A stretch of 64,000 bases of DNA. Source: Filimonas zeae (GTDB lineage Bacteria; Bacteroidota; Bacteroidia; Chitinophagales; Chitinophagaceae). The DNA is taken from contig NZ_BMIB01000006.1 in NCBI RefSeq assembly GCF_014641615.1, forward strand, positions 1 to 64,000, given 5' to 3'. Numbering within the stretch: position 1 is the stretch's first letter; every line of letters starts with the position of its first letter. The position numbers and the translations under genes were made by a program. Of the stretch, positions 16,893 through 25,095 are shown piece after piece. Below the pieces are notes generated by a model. That model saw only the letters and a list, made by a program, of their open reading frames with translations. It searched no databases and was not told the origin of the DNA.

Positions 16893-18086
16893 ATGAGCAA
16901 TACACTTTCCTCCAACGAATCGAATCCGTCCGGTAAGAAAAAAATCATCGTATTAGGTAGTGGGCCGAACAGGATTGGCCAGGGAATTGAGTTTGACTAT
17001 TGTTGTGTACATGGTCTGCTGGCGATTAAGGAAGCAGGTTATGAAGCCATCATGGTAAACTGTAACCCTGAAACAGTATCTACCGACTTTGATATTGCGG
17101 ACAAGTTGTACTTTGAGCCCGTGTACTGGGAACATCTGTGGGAAATAATTGAGCTGGAAAAGCCTGAAGGGGTGATTGTACAGCTGGGTGGCCAGACGGC
17201 TTTAAAATTGGCTAAACGCCTGCACGAGAAAGGTATACGCATAATAGGTACATCTTATGACAATATGGATATTGCGGAAGACCGCGGCCGCTTCAGCGAT
17301 CTGCTGAAGGAGCTGAATATTCCTTATCCACAGTATGGCACCGCTTACACTGCTGATGAAGCCATTGAAGTGGCCAATCAGGTAGGTTACCCGGTACTGG
17401 TACGCCCCAGCTACGTTTTGGGCGGACAGCGCATGCGTATTGTGATTAATGATGAGGAAGTGGAAAAAGCGGTAATCAGCCTGCTGAAACACATTCCGAA
17501 CAACAAAATCCTGATCGACCATTTCCTGGATCGTTGCCAGGAGGCGGAAATTGACGGTATTTTTGACGGTACCGACTTCCACGTAATGGGTGTTATGGAG
17601 CATATTGAGCCTGCCGGTATTCACAGTGGCGATAGCAACGCGGTTTTACCAGCGTTCAACCTTACGCCAATGGAAGTAACCACCATGGAGTTTTATGCAG
17701 AAAAAATAGCACGCGCCCTGGATATTCGTGGTTTAATTAATATCCAATTCGCTGTAAAAGATGGTAATGTGTATGTAATTGAGGCTAACCCCCGTGCATC
17801 ACGTACCACTCCGTTTATTGCGAAGGCTTACGGTATTCCTTACCTGAACATTGCCACCAAGGTAATGCTGGATGTAGCCAAACTGAAAGACTTTACCATG
17901 AAAAAGCAGCTGAAAGGCTACGCTATCAAGGAACCAGTGTTCAGTTTTGACAAGTTCCCGGGTGTAAACAAGGAGCTGGGACCTGAAATGAAGAGTACAG
18001 GTGAGGCCATCCGCTTTATTAAAGACCTGCGGGACCCTTATTTCCGCACTTTATACAAAGAAAGAAGCATGCACCTTAGCAAATAA
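16893..18086 (+). CDS. carB: Carbamoyl-phosphate synthase large subunit, C-terminal half only (split CarB)
   Basis: A 397-residue protein matching only the second half of CarB, the module that phosphorylates carbamate to carbamoyl phosphate. It begins SNTLSSNESNPSG, then KKKIIVLGSGPNRIGQGIEF, the start of the second pre-ATP-grasp domain. It continues through the ATP-grasp fold (RPSYVLGGQRM, EHIEPAGIHSGDS, VIEANPRASRTTPF) and ends with KERSMHLSK. That end is typical of Bacteroidota CarB, which lacks the MGS domain. The first half (carboxyphosphate synthesis and oligomerisation) is absent from the window. The gene has its own ATG, a TAATTTCG box at about 16870-16877 and a terminator, so it looks like an intact gene and not a broken remnant. 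The N-terminal half may be encoded elsewhere. Confidence 0.9.
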   Translation: MSNTLSSNESNPSGKKKIIVLGSGPNRIGQGIEFDYCCVHGLLAIKEAGYEAIMVNCNPETVSTDFDIADKLYFEPVYWEHLWEIIELEKPEGVIVQLGGQTALKLAKRLHEKGIRIIGTSYDNMDIAEDRGRFSDLLKELNIPYPQYGTAYTADEAIEVANQVGYPVLVRPSYVLGGQRMRIVINDEEVEKAVISLLKHIPNNKILIDHFLDRCQEAEIDGIFDGTDFHVMGVMEHIEPAGIHSGDSNAVLPAFNLTPMEVTTMEFYAEKIARALDIRGLINIQFAVKDGNVYVIEANPRASRTTPFIAKAYGIPYLNIATKVMLDVAKLKDFTMKKQLKGYAIKEPVFSFDKFPGVNKELGPEMKSTGEAIRFIKDLRDPYFRTLYKERSMHLSK

Positions 18087-18092
18087 GACACT

Positions 18093-18128
18093 AAAAAGCC
18101 CCGTTTTTAAAAAATCCGGGGCTTTTTT
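18093..18128 (+). terminator. Terminator after the carB half gene
   Basis: AAAAAGCCCCG pairs with CGGGGCTTTTTT around an A/T-rich loop; a long T tract follows, six bases after the stop codon. Confidence 0.9.
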
Positions 18129-18491
18129 CTTTCTCATGTGCATTTCGCACCTGCGAACAATATTTTTGGTGCATCTGCTGCACCTTATCCCTAAACAGTT
18201 AAAGAGTTGTTAAGTAAATATAACCATTCAAACTGACAAATCGGAACTTTCTGCCTTTTTCGCCGTTTTAACACCCATATTCTCACCTCCGCAAGGCTAA
18301 CACCTCTCAATAAATTACATTTATATTAATGTGTATACGGGGGCCTGACAGCATTGCCGTTAAAGTGCCATTATGCCACACTGGCTTGCGTTTCAGCGTT
18401 TCAAAAGTTTTCAACAAGGGTAAAAAATAATTTTGAATTGTGCCCCATTATTGTAATTTAGTGGCAGAATTTAATGGGTTAGTAAGTAAGA
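18129..18491. other. Intergenic region before radA, no gene seen
   Basis: About 360 bp of AT-rich DNA without a credible coding frame. Near its end, TTTTG (18431-18435), about 18 bp, then TAATTTAG (about 18454-18461) resembles a Bacteroidota promoter pointing towards radA. Its start site would lie near 18470, ahead of the terminator-like hairpin at 18492. Confidence 0.4.
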
Positions 18492-18516
18492 GGTCAGCAG
18501 CAATGCTGGCCTTTTT
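18492..18516 (+). terminator. Terminator-like hairpin with GCAA loop just upstream of radA
   Basis: GGTCAGCA pairs with TGCTGGCC (one G-U) around a GCAA tetraloop, and CTTTTT follows. It lies between a promoter-like element and the radA start at 18549. It could terminate a very short RNA or attenuate radA transcription. Confidence 0.6.
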
Positions 18517-18548
18517 ACTTGGCGGAAAGTCACCCTTATCTTTATGCC

Positions 18549-19928
18549 ATGAGTAAAATAAAAACGGCATTTTTTTGCAGCAATTGTGGATATGAGAGTA
18601 CCAAATGGCTGGGAAAATGTCCTTCCTGCAACCAGTGGAACACCTTTATAGAAGAGGTATTAGATAAAGGCAACAACAAAGCCGATAGCAACGACTGGAA
18701 AAACTATACTCCTAATCCACGCAAAAGCAAAACTATTGCACTCAGCCACGTAAGCAGCATTGAAGAAGAGCGGCTGGTAACTGCCGATGCAGAATTAAAC
18801 CGTGTACTGGGTAGTGGCATTGTTCCCGGCAGCATTGTACTGGTAGCAGGTGAACCTGGTATAGGCAAGAGTACCCTGTTTTTACAAAGCGCCCTGCAAA
18901 TGCCACAGGTGGTTACCTTATATATAAGTGGTGAAGAAAGCGAGCAGCAGATAAAAATGCGGGCCGACAGGCTGGGCATTCAGAATGAAAACTTCTACCT
19001 GCTTACCGAAGCTTCCACACAGGTAATATTCCAGGAGATTAAAAAACTGAAACCACAGCTGGTAGTGGTAGACTCTGTTCAAACTCTTCATTCTAACTTT
19101 ATCGAATCATCTCCCGGCAGCATTTCGCAAATAAGGGAATGTGCTGCTGAGTTTCAGCGTTTTGCCAAAGAAACCAATACACCGGTTTTCCTCATAGGCC
19201 ATATTACCAAAGACGGCAACATAGCAGGCCCTAAAATACTGGAGCATATGGTAGATACCGTGCTACAGTTTGAAGGCGACCGCAATTATACCTACCGCAT
19301 TCTACGCACGCTTAAAAACCGCTTTGGCAGCACGGCAGAACTGGGTATTTATGAAATGATCTCATCCGGCATGCGTCCGGTAAGCAATCCCTCCGAAATA
19401 CTCATTACCCATAAAGAAGATCAGTTAAGTGGCGGTGCTATTGCAGCTACCATGGAAGGGCTACGCCCACTTTTAATAGAAGTGCAGGCCCTGGTTACCC
19501 CCAGCGTATACGGCACCCCGCAACGTACCGTAAGCGGTTTTGATCTGCGCCGTCTGCAGTTGCTGCTGGCTGTACTGGAAAAACGCGGTGGCTTTCAGTT
19601 CGGGTTAAAAGATGTATTCCTCAATATAGCAGGTGGCCTGAAGGTGGAAGATCCTTCTACCGACCTTGCCGTTATCTGCGCCCTCCTCTCTTCTTATGAA
19701 GATGTGCCCGTTTCGCAACACATCTGTTTTGCCGGGGAAGTGGGGCTGAATGGTGAAATACGGGCAGTAAACCGTGTGGAGCAACGTATTGCCGAAGCAG
19801 AAAAACTGGGCTTTGAAAAAATTGTGGTATCCCGTTACAATAAAAAAGGCTGGGATTCTGCCAAAGGCTTCAATATAGAAGTAGTGCCCCTGGGCAAAGT
19901 AGAAGAAGTATACCAGATGTTATTCTAA
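18549..19928 (+). CDS. radA: DNA repair protein RadA
   Basis: A 459-residue RecA-like branch migration helicase acting in recombinational repair. The N-terminal zinc finger is CSNCGYESTKWLGKCPSC (about residues 10-27). The ATPase domain has Walker A GEPGIGKST near 104, Walker B LVVVDSVQT and the RadA signature KNRFGSTAELG. The C-terminal Lon-like domain includes DLAVICALLSSYED and GEVGLNGEIRAVNR. The ATG at 18549 gives the usual start directly before the zinc finger; an in-frame TTG at 18519 lies beside the upstream hairpin and is less likely. A TATCTTTA box at 18537-18544 may be a second promoter element. Confidence 0.96.
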   Translation: MSKIKTAFFCSNCGYESTKWLGKCPSCNQWNTFIEEVLDKGNNKADSNDWKNYTPNPRKSKTIALSHVSSIEEERLVTADAELNRVLGSGIVPGSIVLVAGEPGIGKSTLFLQSALQMPQVVTLYISGEESEQQIKMRADRLGIQNENFYLLTEASTQVIFQEIKKLKPQLVVVDSVQTLHSNFIESSPGSISQIRECAAEFQRFAKETNTPVFLIGHITKDGNIAGPKILEHMVDTVLQFEGDRNYTYRILRTLKNRFGSTAELGIYEMISSGMRPVSNPSEILITHKEDQLSGGAIAATMEGLRPLLIEVQALVTPSVYGTPQRTVSGFDLRRLQLLLAVLEKRGGFQFGLKDVFLNIAGGLKVEDPSTDLAVICALLSSYEDVPVSQHICFAGEVGLNGEIRAVNRVEQRIAEAEKLGFEKIVVSRYNKKGWDSAKGFNIEVVPLGKVEEVYQMLF

Positions 19929-20040
19929 AAAACAACTACTTATCCGTATCACTTTACAGCATATCGCCTCTTCTTTCCTGCACCTGTTTTACCCGCACAC
20001 CTGCGCAGGTTGCGGCACAGATACCCTGCCGGATGATGGG

Positions 20041-20649
20041 GTGGTATGCGCCCATTGCTTTTCAGATCTTCCTGTAACCGGCTTTCTGCCGCATGCAGGC
20101 AATCCGGTGGAAAAATTGTTCTACGGGCGTGTACCCATAGCCGCTGCCGGCAGCTTGTATTACTTTACCCGTAATTCTCTGTTACAACGTATCATTTACC
20201 AGCTTAAATACCGTAACCATCCACCTACCGGCCTGTGGCTGGGCAGGTTACTGGGGCAGCAACTAAAAGAAAGCAAACGCTTCCAGCACGTTACAGTCAT
20301 TCTGCCGGTTCCCCTGCATCCCCGCAAGGCACGCCAGCGGGGCTATAATCAATCCCTCATTATTGCACAGGGCATAGCAGAAGTATGCGGCTGGGAAATA
20401 CTGGATCAGGTACTGCACCGTACTGTATTTACCGCCACCCAAACCCATCGCAACCGGGAAAACCGGATGCTGAACCTGCAGCAGGCTTTTACTGCAGACA
20501 GTAACGCCCTGGGCCATCACCGGCATGTATTGCTTATTGATGACGTTATTACCACAGGCGCCACACTGGAGGCCTGCGCGCTGGCTTTACAGCAGGCAGC
20601 CAGCATTTCGGTAAGCATTGCCACTGTAGGTTGTACCCCGCCCCGTTAA
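20041..20649 (+). CDS. comF: ComF family phosphoribosyltransferase-like protein, start uncertain
   Basis: ComF family protein: an N-terminal zinc ribbon plus a type I phosphoribosyltransferase fold; it is needed for DNA uptake in competent bacteria. The PRPP loop VLLIDDVITTGATLEAC and the ARQRGYNQS motif are clear. The GTG at 20041 is the first ordinary start codon. However, the same frame is open back to 19903 and encodes an obvious ComF N-terminus, LHLFYPHTCAGCG, with the first CxxC of the zinc ribbon. The second CxxC (VCAHC) follows immediately after 20041. From 19903 to 20040 there is no ATG, GTG or TTG; only ATC (19942, 19948, 19963) or CTG (19978) could serve. The true gene probably begins between about 19930 and 19978, close to the radA stop. 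Confidence 0.85.
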   Translation: MVCAHCFSDLPVTGFLPHAGNPVEKLFYGRVPIAAAGSLYYFTRNSLLQRIIYQLKYRNHPPTGLWLGRLLGQQLKESKRFQHVTVILPVPLHPRKARQRGYNQSLIIAQGIAEVCGWEILDQVLHRTVFTATQTHRNRENRMLNLQQAFTADSNALGHHRHVLLIDDVITTGATLEACALALQQAASISVSIATVGCTPPR

Positions 20650-20708
20650 CAACAGTTTATTTTTTCTATAGCGCCGAATGCTTCACCTTTGTTGCTACCA
20701 TAAAAAAT

Positions 20709-21263
20709 ATGCTCATGAAATACGCAATATTTTGTCTCGCATTTATAGCTACCTGTTTTTCGGCGATCAGTAAAACGCCTGCTCCCAAATCTATTTATGA
20801 TTTCAAAATAGAATCGCTCGATGGCGGCACTATCGACTTCTCTGCTTTCAAAGGCAAAAAAATACTGGTGGTAAATACTGCTTCCAAATGTGGTTTTACC
20901 AAACAGTACAAAGGCCTGGAAGCATTGTACGAATCGCATAAAGACAAACTGGTAATTGTAGGTTTTCCATCTGATAACTTTGGTGGTCAGGAATACCAGG
21001 ACAACAATGCCATTAAAGACTTTTGCGAAAAAAACTTTGGCGTAACCTTCCCTTTAACTACCCGTGTAGACGTAAAAGGCGACAAAGCAACTCCTATATT
21101 CCAGTACCTGTGCAGCAAAACACAGAACGGCGTACTTGATGCTACCATTGGCTGGAACTTCAACAAGTTTATTATAGATGAAAAGGGCAGGTTGCTGGCA
21201 CACTTCGACAGCAAAGTAACCCCGGACAGCCCTGAGCTGTTAAAATACATTGATGGCCAATAG
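20709..21263 (+). CDS. Glutathione peroxidase family protein (exported)
   Basis: A 184-residue thiol peroxidase of the GPx family that detoxifies hydroperoxides. A signal peptide (MKYAIFCLAFIATCFSAIS) suggests export. The catalytic residue is Cys61 in NTASKCGFTKQY, not selenocysteine. The Gln is in FGGQEYQDNN and the Trp-Asn pair in GWNFNKFIID. The usual GFPCNQFGGQE reads GFPSDNFGGQE here, so the resolving Cys of that loop is missing; the enzyme may use another thiol or act through glutathione/thioredoxin differently. Two ATG codons lie at 20709 and 20715; either fits. The gene sits between comF and the delta-prime subunit gene. Confidence 0.9.
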   Translation: MLMKYAIFCLAFIATCFSAISKTPAPKSIYDFKIESLDGGTIDFSAFKGKKILVVNTASKCGFTKQYKGLEALYESHKDKLVIVGFPSDNFGGQEYQDNNAIKDFCEKNFGVTFPLTTRVDVKGDKATPIFQYLCSKTQNGVLDATIGWNFNKFIIDEKGRLLAHFDSKVTPDSPELLKYIDGQ

Positions 21264-21319
21264 GCCATCTTTATCCGCTTTTGATTTTTTGAGTACCGCT
21301 TAATTGATTTTGACAGGAT

Positions 21320-22549
21320 ATGCAGTTTGAGAAGGTGATAGGGCAGAAAGAGGTGAAACAACACCTGGTGGAAATGGTACAGCAAAACCGTTTAAGCCAT
21401 GCTTTGCTGTTTTTAGGCAAAGAAGGCAGCGGTGTGCTGTCTCTGGCACTGGCTTTTGCGCAGTTTGTTACCTGCACCACACGTTCAGGCAAAAACAATA
21501 CGCCCAAAGCAGAAGCCAGCCTTTCTATGTTTGGCGATCCGGAACCGGCTCCCGAACCAGCCGCTGCACCTGCTACCCATCTCACAGATTCCTGTGGTAC
21601 CTGCCCGGCCTGCTTTAAGGCACAGAAACTGATGCACCCGGATATTCACTTTTCCTATCCCGTTATTCCTAAAAAAAGCGGCGACAAACCTACCAGCAGC
21701 GATTATGCTACCGAATGGCGCGAATTTGTTGCCAATAGCCCGTATGGTAACTCGTTCGACTGGCTGCAGTTTATAGGGGCAGAGAATAAACAGGGAAATA
21801 TTACCTCTGATGAGTGTAATGATATTATCCGGAAGCTGAGTTTAAAAAGCTTTGAAAGCGAATACAAGATACTGGTAATGTGGATGCCCGAATATCTGGG
21901 CAAAGAAGGCAACAAACTGCTGAAACTGATTGAGGAGCCGCCGCCAAACACTTTGTTTGTGCTGGCAGCTGAAAACGAGGAACAAATTCTACCTACTATA
22001 TTAAGCCGCTGCCAGCTGGTAAAAGTGCCTTTACTGGAAACAGCCGATATTGAACAGGCGCTGATTGAAAAATCCAATGCCCCTGCACAAACCGCCCGGC
22101 AAACAGCCGGTATTGCAGAGGGCAATTACCGCGAAGCCTTACAACTGTTACAGCATGCCGGCGACGACTGGCAAACCATGTTACGGGAATGGCTGAACGC
22201 TGCCCTTAAAGGCGGACCACAGGCGCAGGTAAAATGGATTGAAGACATTGCAAAGCAGGGACGTGAAAAGCAGAAACAGTTTCTGCGCTATTTTAACCAC
22301 CTGTTGGAGCAAAGTATACGCATACGCGTAATGGGGGCCGACAGAATTCTGCTGCCCGACCAGGAAAAAGACTTTGCCCAGCGCCTGAATAAAATAGCAT
22401 CCGTAAGTCAGCAACAAACGTTGATTGAGGAGCTGGATAAGGCTGCTTACTATGTAGAACGCAATGCAAACGCCAAAATGTTGTTCCACGCCCTCACCAT
22501 TAAGCTCTACCACATTATTCAGGATAAAGCGCTATTTTTGACAGAATAG
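21320..22549 (+). CDS. holB: DNA polymerase III subunit delta-prime
   Basis: Clamp-loader subunit of the replicative polymerase, a RecA/AAA+ fold, 409 residues. It starts MQFEKVIGQKEVKQHLVEMVQ and SHALLFLGKEGSGVLSLALAFA, where the P-loop is degenerate as expected for delta-prime, which does not hydrolyse ATP. The zinc site CGTCPAC lies near residue 92 and is preceded by an Ala/Pro-rich insert. Later motifs are NKLLKLIEEPPPNTLFVLAAEN and ILPTILSRCQLVKVPLL, the last matching the SRC motif. The gene is followed after 40 bp by ricT, the same order as holB-ricT in Firmicutes and many Bacteroidota. Confidence 0.92.
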   Translation: MQFEKVIGQKEVKQHLVEMVQQNRLSHALLFLGKEGSGVLSLALAFAQFVTCTTRSGKNNTPKAEASLSMFGDPEPAPEPAAAPATHLTDSCGTCPACFKAQKLMHPDIHFSYPVIPKKSGDKPTSSDYATEWREFVANSPYGNSFDWLQFIGAENKQGNITSDECNDIIRKLSLKSFESEYKILVMWMPEYLGKEGNKLLKLIEEPPPNTLFVLAAENEEQILPTILSRCQLVKVPLLETADIEQALIEKSNAPAQTARQTAGIAEGNYREALQLLQHAGDDWQTMLREWLNAALKGGPQAQVKWIEDIAKQGREKQKQFLRYFNHLLEQSIRIRVMGADRILLPDQEKDFAQRLNKIASVSQQQTLIEELDKAAYYVERNANAKMLFHALTIKLYHIIQDKALFLTE

Positions 22550-22589
22550 ACATTAAAATTATCACTAATAATATCGAAATCAACAATAT

Positions 22590-24143
22590 ATGGGATGTGG
22601 ATCATGTGGAACGGGCAAACCGGGCGGCTGTAAAAGCCACGGTAGCTGCGGCACAGGGAGTTGTAATAGAATGAATGTTCACGACTGGCTTATGAACCTC
22701 CCTTTCAGCGATCCTGAAAGCAGTTGTAAAGTAATAGAAGTCACTTTTAATAAAGGTAGCCGCAAAGAGTTTTTCAGGAACAGCACATTACAATACTTCG
22801 AAAAGGGCGCTTACGTAACCGTAGAAGGTGTAAGCGGTTTTGACGTGGGCGAAGTAAGCCTTACGGGTGAACTGGTTCGTCTGCAGTTGAAAAAAAGAGG
22901 GGTAGACGAGTTTAACCCCGAAATGAAAAGGGTGCTCCGTAACCCCAGCGAAAAGGATGTAGAGTTATTTCAGCATAATAAAAGCCGCGAGCAACAGGTA
23001 TTAATGCGTAGCCGTGCTATTGCCCGCCAGCTGAACATACAAATGAAATTAAGTGAGGTGGAAATTCAGGCTGATGGGAAAAAAGCCACCTTCTTCTATA
23101 CCGCAGATGACCGGGTAGACTTCCGCGAAATGATTAAAATATACGCGGGTGAGTTTAAAGTAAAGGTAGAAATGCGGCAGATAGGCATTCGCCAGGAAGC
23201 AGCAAAAGTAGGCGGCATTGGCAGCTGCGGACGTGAATTATGTTGCAGCACCTGGCTTACCGATTTTAAAAGCGTTACTACCACCGCAGCAAGGTATCAG
23301 AACCTGAGTATTAACCAAACCAAATTAAGTGGCCAGTGCGGCCGTTTAAAATGTTGTCTTAACTACGAGCTGGATACCTACCTGGATGCGCTTCAGCAAT
23401 TTCCGGATAATGCAGACTCGCTGGATACTACACGTGGTACTGCCCACCTGATTAAAAAAGATATTTTTAAAAACCTGATGTGGTATGTGCTGCCCGAAAG
23501 CAACAAGCAGTATCCTTTAACCATTCAGCGTGTAAAAGAAATTAAGCGTTTAAATTCCCGTGGCGAAAAGGCAGATGAGTTGCAGGCAGTAGAACTGGTA
23601 GCTACTACTACCAAAACCAAGGAAATTGAACCACAGTTTGTGGATGTGGTAGGTCAGATAAGCCTGCGCAGCCTGGAACGTGGCAGCAAACGCCGCAAAG
23701 ATAAAGATCGCGAACAGCGCCAGGAACAACGCCGTGGTAACGAGCGTGAGCAGCGTGGCGGCAGCGATCAGCAACAGCGCAATCAGCCCAGACAAGGCGG
23801 CGGTGGCGACAATAACCGTGAACAAAAAGGCGGTCAGCAACAAAATCAGGGCAAACAACAACAGCAGCAACGTCAGCAAAGGCCGCCTCAGCAACAGCAG
23901 GGACAAGGCAGGCAGGGCGGTGGTCAGCAACAAGGTGGCGGCCAGCAGGGCAGACAGGGTGGAAACCAACAGGCAAAAGCCGGTCAGCAACCAGGCGGCC
24001 AGCAGCAGTCTGGCCAGCAGCAAGGAGGCGGAGGCAGAAACCAACGCCATCAGCAAAGGCCCAGAAACGATAATAACAACAATAACAATCAACGTCCGCC
24101 ACAGCAGAAACCTCCACAGGATCCGCCTCCGGCAACGTCATAA
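22590..24143 (+). CDS. ricT: PSP1 domain protein RicT (YaaT) with Gln/Gly/Arg/Asn-rich tail
   Basis: A 517-residue PSP1-domain protein. In Bacillus, RicT works with RicA and RicF, binds an Fe-S cluster and supports RNase Y processing. The N-terminus is Cys/Gly-rich (MGCGSCGTGKPGGCKSHG). The PSP1 domain covers about 40-270 and carries the cysteine motifs SCGRELCCSTW near 211 and CGRLKCC near 250. Residues about 365-517 are a low-complexity tail dominated by Q, G, R and N, ending in a Pro-rich segment, probably disordered and perhaps RNA-binding. The gene follows holB. Long open frames on the opposite strand across the tail arise from its repetitive codons. Confidence 0.9.
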   Translation: MGCGSCGTGKPGGCKSHGSCGTGSCNRMNVHDWLMNLPFSDPESSCKVIEVTFNKGSRKEFFRNSTLQYFEKGAYVTVEGVSGFDVGEVSLTGELVRLQLKKRGVDEFNPEMKRVLRNPSEKDVELFQHNKSREQQVLMRSRAIARQLNIQMKLSEVEIQADGKKATFFYTADDRVDFREMIKIYAGEFKVKVEMRQIGIRQEAAKVGGIGSCGRELCCSTWLTDFKSVTTTAARYQNLSINQTKLSGQCGRLKCCLNYELDTYLDALQQFPDNADSLDTTRGTAHLIKKDIFKNLMWYVLPESNKQYPLTIQRVKEIKRLNSRGEKADELQAVELVATTTKTKEIEPQFVDVVGQISLRSLERGSKRRKDKDREQRQEQRRGNEREQRGGSDQQQRNQPRQGGGGDNNREQKGGQQQNQGKQQQQQRQQRPPQQQQGQGRQGGGQQQGGGQQGRQGGNQQAKAGQQPGGQQQSGQQQGGGGRNQRHQQRPRNDNNNNNNQRPPQQKPPQDPPPATS

Positions 24144-24160
24144 ATAAACCAGCTTTTTGT

Positions 24161-24190
24161 AGCGCCGGTCCCTGAGCCGGCGTTTTTATT
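24161..24190 (+). terminator. Terminator after ricT
   Basis: CGCCGG and CCGGCG form a G/C-rich stem around TCCCTGAG-type loop bases, followed by TTTTTATTTT. Confidence 0.85.
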
Positions 24191-24236
24191 TTACCCATGT
24201 TAACAATCCCATAACGATTATATTTAATGTAACACG

Positions 24237-24264
24237 TTGGAGTAGAAACACTTAGTGTATTTGG
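24237..24264 (+). promoter_or_regulatory. Putative promoter of the beta-barrel gene
   Basis: TTG at 24237-24239, an 18-bp spacer and TATTTGG at 24258-24264 lie about 45 bp before the start codon at 24310. Confidence 0.4.
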
Positions 24265-24309
24265 CACGGTCTTGGTTTTCCTGAAATTAATTAACCAAAA
24301 ATTCGCACT

Positions 24310-25014
24310 ATGAAAAAGAGCAAGTTGATTTTAATGGCAGGATTAGCCGGATTTACTATGTGGAGCAGCGCCAACGCTCAAAGCACAACTACCACTACCA
24401 ATACTAACCCAGGGGGTGTTTGGCTCAGAGGCTCCTATAGCCTGGCAAACATTTCTACCAGCGGTGACGGTACAGTAGACAACTCCAATAACCTTTCAAC
24501 CTTTAATGCAGGCTTTATAGGTGACTTACCCTTAAATGACATGTTCTCTTTACAGTCAGGTTTGTTTTTACAGGGTAAAGGTGCTAAAGCCAGCGGTGAT
24601 AACTTCAGCGTTAGATTCCGCCCTTATTATCTGCAATTACCGGTAAACTTTGCCGTTAAAGTTCCTATCGGAACCGATAGCCGCTTCTTCATAGGCGCGG
24701 GTCCATTCGTTTCTATGGGCTTATTTGGTAAAACCACTTCGGAGTATACAGTGGCTGGCGTAACTACCACTGTAAAAAACGACATCAAATTTGAATCTGT
24801 TGACGGAGAAGGCGAGAATGATGGCAACCTGGACAGATTGAAAAGATTTGAGTTTGGTATTAACGGTACCGCAGGCGTGGAAGCAGGTCGCTTTCTGGTG
24901 GGTATAACCTACGATTGGGGTCTGAGCAAAATTAACCAGGTGTATGACAATGAGAACAACGATAAAAACAAGTATCGTACACTCAGCTTAAACCTTGGTT
25001 TCCGTTTAAATTAA
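24310..25014 (+). CDS. Outer membrane beta-barrel protein (porin-like family)
   Basis: A 234-residue secreted protein with a clear signal peptide (MKKSKLILMAGLAGFTMWSSANAQ, cleavage after ANAQ). The rest alternates polar and hydrophobic residues in strands of about ten, for example GVWLRGSYSLANI, MFSLQSGLFLQGKG and FRPYYLQLPVNFAV. It ends in a barrel-type aromatic/charged strand, TLSLNLGFRLN. This fits the small PorT/OMP_b-brl type barrels that are abundant in Bacteroidota. A specific role cannot be assigned. It is a single gene with its own promoter-like site and a strong terminator. Confidence 0.85.
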   Translation: MKKSKLILMAGLAGFTMWSSANAQSTTTTTNTNPGGVWLRGSYSLANISTSGDGTVDNSNNLSTFNAGFIGDLPLNDMFSLQSGLFLQGKGAKASGDNFSVRFRPYYLQLPVNFAVKVPIGTDSRFFIGAGPFVSMGLFGKTTSEYTVAGVTTTVKNDIKFESVDGEGENDGNLDRLKRFEFGINGTAGVEAGRFLVGITYDWGLSKINQVYDNENNDKNKYRTLSLNLGFRLN

Positions 25015-25056
25015 TAAGTCAGGTATATTATATACCGGTATCTCTATGAAAACTTA

Positions 25057-25093
25057 AAACCCGTAAGCAGCAATGCTTACGGGTTTATTTTTT
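25057..25093. terminator. Bidirectional terminator
   Basis: AAACCCGTAAGCA pairs with TGCTTACGGGTTT around a four-base loop, then ATTTTTTT. It lies between the convergent beta-barrel and permease genes. Confidence 0.9.
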
Positions 25094-25095
25094 TA

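Noticed and set aside
23550..24267. Minus-strand proteins of 180 and 219 residues opposite the ricT tail, rich in Leu/Ala.
   Set aside because: They follow from the repetitive CAG/GGC codons of the low-complexity tail; no promoter or conserved domain.
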